In this document: positions 5,307-10,001 of the stretch, piece after piece
Position numbering within the stretch: the stretch's first letter is position 1
Layout: each line of letters begins with the position of its first letter
Origin: CAZJUO01 sp964549245
GTDB taxonomy: Bacteria > Patescibacteriota > Patescibacteriia > UBA10025 > JAHIVO01
Reading direction: 5' to 3'
DNA length: 11,651 bases
Assembly: GCA_964549245.1 (NCBI GenBank)
Contig: CAZJUO010000034.1
Location: forward strand, 1 to 11,651
Program-made: the position numbers and the translations under genes
Notes under the pieces: generated by a model
What the model saw: only the letters and a program-made list of their open reading frames with translations
What the model was told of the DNA's origin: nothing
The model's database searches: none

Positions 5307-7193
5307 ATGAAAAAAGTAACGGTATTATTGCTCTTCTTTGGAGCATTATTATTTTTTCCTTTTTTTTCAACAACTGCCCTCGAAGATGCCGACCCGCCAG
5401 AGCTAATCGATTTTAGCATTACCCCGATTAGAGTTAATACAGCAGATGAAGACCAGGAGATTACAGTTACTGTAAAAGTAACTGATGACTTAACTGGTGT
5501 TTGTTCGCCAGAAGATGAAGGTTGCGATGGAGGATCGGGAATATATATGGCCTTAACTCCGCTAATTGGCACGCAATCAATCGGAGGCTATGATTTCACC
5601 AGGATAGCCGGTAATTCTTTGGATGGTACTTATCAAGCTACATTTACTATGCCCAAATGGTCTAAAACCGGAATTTGGGTTGTCGACACTTTGGCTATTT
5701 ATGACAATATTGGCAACTGCGCTGGCTATAATTCTACCAGTTTGAACACCATGTTTCCCGGAGCCGAGGATTTAACCATCAGAAACACCACTAAAGAATC
5801 TTCTGTTTTAATTGAAGCTGATTGGACTTTTAGTTCTGATACAACCTCGGTGACTTTTCCCAAAGGGACCAAAGTTACAAAACAAGATGGAGGCACCTTT
5901 GCTTTTTATAAAATGGTTAATCAAGAATATGACATTAAAAGGTTAACGAGTAGAGGTTTAAAAGATAACCCACTTTATACATTAAGAATCGGGGTCCCTG
6001 GTTTAAATCTAAATTTTAGTAAAAATGTCACCATTACTCTAACAATTGATTGGAAATACCGTGGCAAAAGACTACTCATTCAATCGCTTGAGGAAGATGG
6101 AGACTCTTGGGCAAACGAAACAACATGTATAGCGTCGGGAACGTGGGTTGGACCGGAAGAAGATTCACCTAATAATTACGCTGAATGTACTTTCACTGTA
6201 GATCATGCTTCTTATTTTGCTGCAGTTTATTCACCAATACAAAATATAATAACCGCTCCTGGTCAAGGTGGCGGTCCGCAGGTTAGATTATTTGATTACC
6301 ATGGCGATCCAGTAACATCGGCCGATGTGCAGATGTATCTGGGGGTTTTTGCCTTTGATCAAAATTATAGAGGAGGCGCGCATGTGGCGGCCTGTGATGT
6401 GGATGGCGACAACATAGACGAAATTATAACAGCCACCGGTCCTGGACAGGCTCCCTGGGTTAAGGTACTTGATAGAACCGGACATGAGACGGCCGCGTTT
6501 AAAGCCTACGCAGATAATATAACTGGTGGAGTATATGTGGCCTGTGGTGATGTCGATGGCGATGGCAAAGGAGAGATCGTCACCGGTGTGCCAGAAGGTT
6601 TTGGTCCTCATGTTCGGGTTTTTGACGGAGAAACAGGAGAAGTTGATGTTACCGTGGGTTTTTTTGCATATGCTTCCAATCTTAGAACCGGCATTCGAGT
6701 AGCCACGGGCGATCTTAATGGTGATGGTACGGATGAAATAATTTGTGGCACAGGAGCAGGCGCTGGTACTCATGTTAGAACTTTTACTGGTACAGGTGAA
6801 ATAATTTTTACTCCCGGCTTTTTTGTTGGATCCGAGACCGAGAGAACTGGCATAAAAGTTGCGGCTGGTGATATTGACGGGGATGGCGAAAAAGAAATAA
6901 TTACAGCTTCTGGCCCAGGTAAGGTTCCTCCAGAAATTATAATCTATGACAGATATGGAACTGAATTGTTATCGTTTATGCCTTATGCCGAAACATTTTC
7001 AGGGGGCATAAAAGTTGTTTCAGGAGATATTGATGGCGATGGCATAGATGAAATAATTACTGGCGTGGAAGAGGGCGGCGGTCCACACGTTAGGGTATTC
7101 AGCGCCGAGGGGGAATTCATAGATCATTTCTTTGCCTATGATGAAAAATTCAGAGGCGGCGTTGATGTAGCCGTTGGTGCTTTTGCCTATTAA
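5307..7193 (+). CDS. Secreted FG-GAP/VCBS-type beta-propeller protein
   Basis: A 628-residue protein probably exported and exposed at the cell surface. The ATG at 5307 gives a clean signal peptide (MKKVTVLLLFFGALLFFPFF, cleavage near residue 24); an upstream in-frame TTG at 5265 would overlap the promoter. Residues about 27-160 resemble an Ig-like beta domain with several cysteines and the end of a YDN strand motif. About 164-312 is a second beta-rich domain. From about 312 to the end run five FG-GAP-like repeats of 51-54 residues, each with a GxGxGPHVRVF-type strand, a RGGVxVAxGD strand and a DxDGDG calcium loop (near 364, 415, 469, 522 and 574). The third loop reads DLNGDG. The protein ends at a sixth GGVDVAVG strand without its calcium loop, perhaps closing the propeller. 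Ligand unknown; adhesion is a family-based guess. Confidence 0.85.
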   Translation: MKKVTVLLLFFGALLFFPFFSTTALEDADPPELIDFSITPIRVNTADEDQEITVTVKVTDDLTGVCSPEDEGCDGGSGIYMALTPLIGTQSIGGYDFTRIAGNSLDGTYQATFTMPKWSKTGIWVVDTLAIYDNIGNCAGYNSTSLNTMFPGAEDLTIRNTTKESSVLIEADWTFSSDTTSVTFPKGTKVTKQDGGTFAFYKMVNQEYDIKRLTSRGLKDNPLYTLRIGVPGLNLNFSKNVTITLTIDWKYRGKRLLIQSLEEDGDSWANETTCIASGTWVGPEEDSPNNYAECTFTVDHASYFAAVYSPIQNIITAPGQGGGPQVRLFDYHGDPVTSADVQMYLGVFAFDQNYRGGAHVAACDVDGDNIDEIITATGPGQAPWVKVLDRTGHETAAFKAYADNITGGVYVACGDVDGDGKGEIVTGVPEGFGPHVRVFDGETGEVDVTVGFFAYASNLRTGIRVATGDLNGDGTDEIICGTGAGAGTHVRTFTGTGEIIFTPGFFVGSETERTGIKVAAGDIDGDGEKEIITASGPGKVPPEIIIYDRYGTELLSFMPYAETFSGGIKVVSGDIDGDGIDEIITGVEEGGGPHVRVFSAEGEFIDHFFAYDEKFRGGVDVAVGAFAY

Positions 7194-7200
7194 TTACTTT

Positions 7201-7255
7201 CTAAATGTAACCAAAGATCATCCAGCTGGCGGTTTTTTGGTAAAGTTACATTTAG
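7201..7255. repeat. Long inverted repeat just after the FG-GAP gene
   Basis: CTAAATGTAAC (7201-7211) and GTTACATTTAG (7245-7255) are perfect 11-bp arms. Inside lie CCAAA/TTTGG arms (7211-7215 and 7236-7240) and the palindrome CCAGCTGG (7222-7229), so nearly the whole 55 nt can fold. It begins 7 nt after the stop. No long T-tract follows directly, so it may be an mRNA 3'-end stabiliser or a small palindromic element. Confidence 0.6.
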
Positions 7256-7300
7256 TTAATTTTAAGAGTATATAAAAAAAATATTTTCCTCGGGGTCGTA

Positions 7301-7350
7301 CCCGCCCGCCATCGGCTTCGCCTCTGGCGAAGGCGGGCGGGAACTTTTTT
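7301..7350 (+). terminator. GC-rich hairpin terminator of repeat-like character
   Basis: CCCGCCCGC (7301-7309) pairs with GCGGGCGGG (7333-7341). After a 6-nt bulge, CTTCGCC (7316-7322) pairs with GGCGAAG (7326-7332) around a TCT loop. TTTTTT follows at 7345-7350. It is much richer in GC than its surroundings and resembles the dispersed palindromic elements I associate with CPR genomes, which is recollection, not a search. It would stop transcription of the FG-GAP gene. Confidence 0.75.
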
Positions 7351-7366
7351 GCGAGAAGTGACAACT
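7346..7366 (+). repeat. 21-bp direct repeat, copy 1
   Basis: Five T followed by GCGAGAAGTGACAACT, identical to 7717-7737. Both copies are preceded by GCGGG close to the T run. The pair brackets a 350-bp segment with one small ORF. Confidence 0.85.
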
Positions 7367-7379
7367 AATTTTTAGAAAT

Positions 7380-7401
7380 TAAAAAACACTCTTAGGTAGT
7401 G
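7380..7401 (-). terminator. Weak terminator for the 51-aa gene
   Basis: On the minus strand CACT and AGTG (7401 to 7398 and 7390 to 7387) flank a 7-nt loop and are followed by TTTTTT. A stronger hairpin, GAGGGGA (7401-7407) with TCCCCTC (7415-7421), lies directly upstream of it, between the stop codon and this element. Confidence 0.4.
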
Positions 7402-7433
7402 AGGGGAAAGTATCTCCCCTCGGAAGGATCGTA

Positions 7434-7589
7434 TCAACTGAATAGATTCTTCAGTCGACGGAGTAAGCCCACTTGCGGGGGCCGGCATGGAACAGGTCCA
7501 TTTAGATACCCGGCGCGGCGCATCTGTGCCTTTTGGGCAAGCTGACTTACGAGTTTTACAAATTCAGGGGATGCACATTGCTGTTTCAT
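7434..7589 (-). CDS. 51-residue hypothetical small protein
   Basis: An ORF of 51 codons starting MKQQCASPEFVKLVSQLAQK and ending LLRRLKNLFS before TGA. AGGAG lies 8 nt before the ATG, a good ribosome site. The product is basic, with an N-terminal helix, a proline-rich centre (NGPVPCRPPQVG) and two cysteines (5 and 35). A hairpin and T-run follow it. A possible -10 TATAAC lies at 7652 to 7647 on the minus strand, without a clear -35. It is the only ORF between the two 21-bp direct repeats. No family is recognised; a regulator, toxin or cargo of a small element are all open. Confidence 0.5.
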   Translation of the reverse strand: MKQQCASPEFVKLVSQLAQKAQMRRAGYLNGPVPCRPPQVGLLRRLKNLFS

Positions 7590-7716
7590 TATAAATACTC
7601 CTAAGAATGAGCGTTAACACCACCTAAAAGTGTTTTCATTACTAGCGTTATAAGTTTATCACGGAGTTGAACTTGTTAAAAGTTTTAAATCTATGCCCTT
7701 TTTATCCAGGAGCGGG

Positions 7717-7737
7717 TTTTTGCGAGAAGTGACAACT
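7717..7737 (+). repeat. 21-bp direct repeat, copy 2
   Basis: Identical over 21 bases to 7346-7366 (T5 then GCGAGAAGTGACAACT), and followed by TTTTT. The distance between copies is 371 bp. It stands 20 bp upstream of the -35 of the 7904 gene. Confidence 0.85.
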
Positions 7738-7757
7738 TTTTAAACCGATCAGAGGGA

Positions 7758-7786
7758 TTGACAAAACTATCATAGTATGATAGACT
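7758..7786 (+). promoter_or_regulatory. Promoter of the 7904 gene
   Basis: TTGACA (7758-7763), a 17-bp spacer and TAGACT (7781-7786) with a TGA extension before the -10. The predicted start near 7793 gives a leader of about 110 nt. Confidence 0.75.
7767..7783. promoter_or_regulatory. 17-bp operator-like dyad in the promoter spacer
   Basis: CTATCATA-G-TATGATAG is a perfect 8-1-8 inverted repeat that fills most of the spacer and covers the first half of the -10. A protein bound here would block RNA polymerase. The 7904 gene product (autoregulation) or the regulator at 9187 are candidate binders, without direct evidence. Confidence 0.6.
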
Positions 7787-7824
7787 GGTTTGTTGCTCCT
7801 CAAAATACAACCTCTCTTGAATAA

Positions 7825-7871
7825 CCATTTCTCTGAAATCGTAACGATAAATTATTGTTTTTGAGAAATGG
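7825..7871 (+). promoter_or_regulatory. Leader stem-loop before the 7904 gene
   Basis: CCATTTCTC (7825-7833) and GAGAAATGG (7863-7871) are perfect 9-bp arms around a 29-nt loop. The loop contains an 11-bp dyad, ATCGT-A-ACGAT (7838-7848). The structure lies in the 5' leader, ending 22 nt before the ribosome site. It is a candidate RNA regulator or second protein site; no known riboswitch class is recognised. Confidence 0.5.
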
Positions 7872-7903
7872 TAGAAATCAAAACTAATTCGTGGGAGTAA
7901 AAA

Positions 7904-8221
7904 ATGATCAAGGAACAAGTAAAACCAAGCGGTATCGATATTTCCAATCATCTGATAGGAAGTAATCTGAACAATTCCGAAAAGGAGACCATCGCCCGGA
8001 ACATCATTCTGATCGGGCAGAAGAATGGCGACAAGTGGCCGGAAATTACCTTCGCACAGTATGGTGAACTCTGCACTCACAAGGTCACCGACTCCGAAGA
8101 ATCCGTACTCAATGCTCTAGTAAGCATGGGATTCCTCTCGTGCGACAACGGTGTCTACCGTGTCTTGGATAAGTTCATTGTTACGCTGTGGGATTTCGTC
8201 AGCGACGAGTTGAAAGATTAG
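7904..8221 (+). CDS. Small hypothetical protein, possibly a winged-helix-like fold
   Basis: A 105-residue soluble protein. GGGAG (7893-7897) stands 6 nt before the ATG. The pattern NIILIGQKNGDKWPEITFAQ, followed by a helix (SEESVLNALVSMGFL) and a short hairpin (SCDNGVYRVLDKF), suggests helix-helix-wing topology as in winged-helix domains; this is inference from pattern only. Codon choice (many ATC, CTG, GGC, AAG) is more GC-rich than in the genes to the right, hinting at a different origin. It has a clear promoter with an operator-like dyad and a strong terminator, so it forms a single regulated unit. Function unknown. Confidence 0.7.
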   Translation: MIKEQVKPSGIDISNHLIGSNLNNSEKETIARNIILIGQKNGDKWPEITFAQYGELCTHKVTDSEESVLNALVSMGFLSCDNGVYRVLDKFIVTLWDFVSDELKD

Positions 8222-8241
8222 TCCCCGACGATAAGAGCCTT

Positions 8242-8284
8242 AAGAGCCTCTGATGAGATAATTCATCCGAGGCTCTTTTACTTT
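8242..8284 (+). terminator. Intrinsic terminator of the 7904 gene
   Basis: AAGAGCCTC (8242-8250) pairs with GAGGCTCTT (8269-8277), with GATGA/TCATC continuing the stem inside, and TTTTACTTT follows. It also lies 20 nt upstream of the ribosome site of the 8304 gene, so read-through could act as attenuation for that gene, which has no obvious promoter of its own. Confidence 0.85.
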
Positions 8285-8303
8285 AGTATTGGAGGTGATA
8301 CCA

Positions 8304-8501
8304 ATGCCTCTTAAACAACATCACATAGATAAATTCAAGGAAAGCTATAAAAAGCAGTATGGAGAAGAAATATCTGATGACGAAGCCTGGCTCATGGCCG
8401 AAAACCTGATAAACCTTTTCAAACTGCTGATGGACAAAGAAGAGTTTTCAATTAAAGAATCCCGCGCTACAAAATTTAATCGTAGAACGGGATTTAAATA
8501 A
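8304..8501 (+). CDS. Small conserved-looking hypothetical protein
   Basis: A 65-residue protein beginning MPLKQHHIDKFKESYKKQYG. The ATG at 8304 is fixed by a full-consensus ribosome site GGAGGTGAT (8291-8299); the in-frame TTG at 8289 overlaps that site. The centre, EEISDDEAWLMAENLINLFK, is an amphipathic helix of a type I associate with short Patescibacteria ORFs, recalled and not searched. The tail is basic (SRATKFNRRTGFK). No membrane segment. The gene lies 82 nt after the 7904 gene with a terminator between them, and converges on the minus-strand gene ending at 8520. Function unknown. Confidence 0.7.
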   Translation: MPLKQHHIDKFKESYKKQYGEEISDDEAWLMAENLINLFKLLMDKEEFSIKESRATKFNRRTGFK

Positions 8502-8509
8502 TTTACATC

Positions 8510-8531
8510 ACATCCCCTTTTAGTGGGATGT
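8510..8531. terminator. Hairpin between convergent genes
   Basis: ACATCCC (8510-8516) and GGGATGT (8525-8531) form a 7-bp stem between the stops at 8501 and 8520, and cover the minus-strand stop codon. T-runs on both sides are weak, so its strength as a terminator is doubtful. Confidence 0.45.
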
Positions 8532-8981
8532 TACTCTTTGGAACATTAGGAATTCAGCTAATTTTCCTGCATGCATTTGCATTTCAGCGAGCAAGCCATG
8601 ATCAAGTGTACAATTTTCATTTATGGGGCAAAGTGTGGTGACTGTATGTCCGGGATATTTGGATAAAATCTCGGATTTTATGTATTCAGGAGTAAAGGAT
8701 CCATGAATTCTCCTTTTTGACAATGTCCAGCCATGTCTGTCATTGGCTTTGTTCCACATGTTTATTTTTTCCTGAAATGGCTCAATCTGATCATCGCTAA
8801 TAAGCAAGATAACATATGGCCAAGGTAATACCCCGATATAAATTGGAGATGTTCTAATATGACCTTCGCAGGAAAAAATTGTCTTAATGCCTAAAAGGTG
8901 CAATGCTTTTACCAATTCCCTGATGCCATTTTCTAATAGCTGATATTCTGTATCTGGCCATTTGATTTTATTGTCTGACAA
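8520..8981 (-). CDS. Hypothetical protein with SCEGH motif, TTG start
   Basis: A 153-residue soluble protein of unknown function. The start is taken as TTG at 8981 because AAGGAGG (8993 to 8987) stands 5 nt before it; the longer frame from GTG at 9023 has no ribosome site and would translate through the Shine-Dalgarno. After a conserved-looking WPDTEYQLLENGIRELVKAL comes LLGIKTIFSCEGH at about residues 29-41, with Cys and His placed as in a catalytic or metal site. A hydrophobic strand pair follows (YIGVLPWPYVILLISDD), then a mixed region with RRIHGSFTPEYIKSEIL and a CPINENC pair. I recall SCEGH-containing small proteins from phages and accessory DNA, but cannot name the family. It is divergent from the regulator at 9187. 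Confidence 0.75.
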   Translation of the reverse strand: MSDNKIKWPDTEYQLLENGIRELVKALHLLGIKTIFSCEGHIRTSPIYIGVLPWPYVILLISDDQIEPFQEKINMWNKANDRHGWTLSKRRIHGSFTPEYIKSEILSKYPGHTVTTLCPINENCTLDHGLLAEMQMHAGKLAEFLMFQRVTSH

Positions 8982-9067
8982 TTCAACCTCCTTATCTGGT
9001 GAAAGATTACTTATTTTTAGCACGAATTAAATATTTTGTCTATCGTAATAATATCCATACTACTCGA

Positions 9068-9073
9068 ATTATA
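9068..9073 (-). promoter_or_regulatory. Possible -10 of the SCEGH gene
   Basis: A consensus TATAAT reads on the minus strand (9073 to 9068), about 80 nt before the leader's ribosome site region. No matching -35 at 16-18 bp was found; TTGAGA lies 21 bp upstream. It is therefore weakly supported. Confidence 0.35.
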
Positions 9074-9119
9074 TTTCTACATTTACCAAGCTTGTCTCAA
9101 CCAATGTACAGACTGGGAC

Positions 9120-9147
9120 TTGAATTATTTATTTCAAATGATATACT
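9120..9147 (+). promoter_or_regulatory. Promoter of the 9187 regulator gene
   Basis: TTGAAT (9120-9125), a 16-bp spacer and TATACT (9142-9147) with a TGA extension. The leader is about 33 nt and contains AAGGAG. Confidence 0.6.
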
Positions 9148-9186
9148 TGATTATCCGTTCTTTTTCAAAAAACGACAAGGAGTGAT

Positions 9187-9957
9187 ATGAAAAAAAGCAA
9201 ATACGGACATTTTGACAAGCGCCCGGCGGTCAAAGCCTTGTTATTACAGGGTAAGGGGCCAACGGAGATACGCAAAGCGGTCGGCTGCAGTTATTGGCTG
9301 ATCAATGACGTAAAAAAAGGACTGTGGCCGCGAGATGATAGTAAAACGATTGACGACGATGCCAAGCAAGTTACCTACCAGGGAGAGGAATATGTCAGCC
9401 GCAGTTGGCTCGCTTCAGTAACCGGTTTGGCCGAAGCGACTATTTCCAAGCATATGAAACGGCAGGCTATACCTTTTGAGGTGTTTTACCGCCAGGCCTT
9501 TCATATACCCGCGCGGTTTTTCCTGTTGGCAAAGGTCTGGGAGCAGTTTCCAGAGTGGGAACAGCGGTATACTTCCCGGGTTATGACTCCTCTCGGACAA
9601 AACGGCGACGAACAAAAGGAACTTCGGGATGTATCAGCCAAGCAAGTTGCTTTATTGTGCGCTTTGATTGAGCACTGGCTGGCTTATACGTATTGGCCTT
9701 CGGCCAGTGAATTGCTGGCGCATGAGGCACTGACCGGCCAATTTACCAACACGGCCAATGTACGCCACCACCTGCGGATTTTACAGGAAAAAAAGTGCTT
9801 GACCATCAAAACCTGCCCCGGCCATAAAGGCAAGGCAGAAAACCGTTATTACCTGATCCATCGGGCGCCCAAGCGCTTGCGCAGCCAGATTGTCCATTGC
9901 CCAAAATGCGGGCACATACATCGTGTGCTCCATCCATTTTTCAAACAAAAAAAATAA
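9187..9957 (+). CDS. Multi-HTH DNA-binding protein with C-terminal zinc knuckle
   Basis: A 256-residue protein, probably a transcription regulator. AAGGAG (9177-9182) stands 4 nt before the ATG. Residues about 12-48 form a helix-turn-helix resembling homeodomain-like resolvase tails (VKALLLQGKGPTEIRKAVGC). About 66-100 look like a second helix-turn-helix of the excisionase/MerR sort (YVSRSWLASVTGLAEATISK). About 149-224 form a winged helix close in pattern to the LexA DNA-binding domain (VSAKQVALLCALIEHWL... PSASELL ... VRHHLRILQEKKCL). Residues 238-249 (CPKCGHIHRVLH) supply two Cys and His243/245/249 for one zinc. No ligand-binding or protease domain is present. It converges on pyrBI across a shared terminator. 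Domain limits are by eye; target unknown. Confidence 0.8.
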   Translation: MKKSKYGHFDKRPAVKALLLQGKGPTEIRKAVGCSYWLINDVKKGLWPRDDSKTIDDDAKQVTYQGEEYVSRSWLASVTGLAEATISKHMKRQAIPFEVFYRQAFHIPARFFLLAKVWEQFPEWEQRYTSRVMTPLGQNGDEQKELRDVSAKQVALLCALIEHWLAYTYWPSASELLAHEALTGQFTNTANVRHHLRILQEKKCLTIKTCPGHKGKAENRYYLIHRAPKRLRSQIVHCPKCGHIHRVLHPFFKQKK

Positions 9958-9986
9958 CGCTGGTTATCATAGTAACCAGCGTTTTT
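9949..9986. terminator. Bidirectional terminator between the regulator and pyrBI
   Basis: AACGCTGGTTA (9956-9966) and TAACCAGCGTT (9973-9983) make an 11-bp perfect stem with a 6-nt loop. TTTTT follows on the plus strand and a run of eight T beyond one A on the minus strand, so it serves both convergent genes. The plus gene's stop codon lies at the base of the stem. Confidence 0.93.
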
Positions 9987-10001
9987 ATAACAAAGAACCG
10001 T

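Noticed and set aside
6288..6773. Minus-strand ORF of 161 codons inside the FG-GAP gene
   Set aside because: Antisense shadow created by the repeated DGDG/GGG codons of the propeller; no ribosome site.
7194..7903. CRISPR array or integron site
   Set aside because: The direct repeat occurs only twice at 371-bp spacing, with no spacer regularity, no cas or integrase gene, and no attC-like pairing.
7691..8080. Minus-strand ORF of 129 codons
   Set aside because: It runs across the promoter, leader and first half of the 7904 gene, which has the better start, promoter and terminator.
8999..9190. Plus-strand ORF of 63 codons upstream of the regulator
   Set aside because: Starts at GTG without a ribosome site, is an AT-rich run of Ile/Phe/Leu, and covers the divergent promoters.
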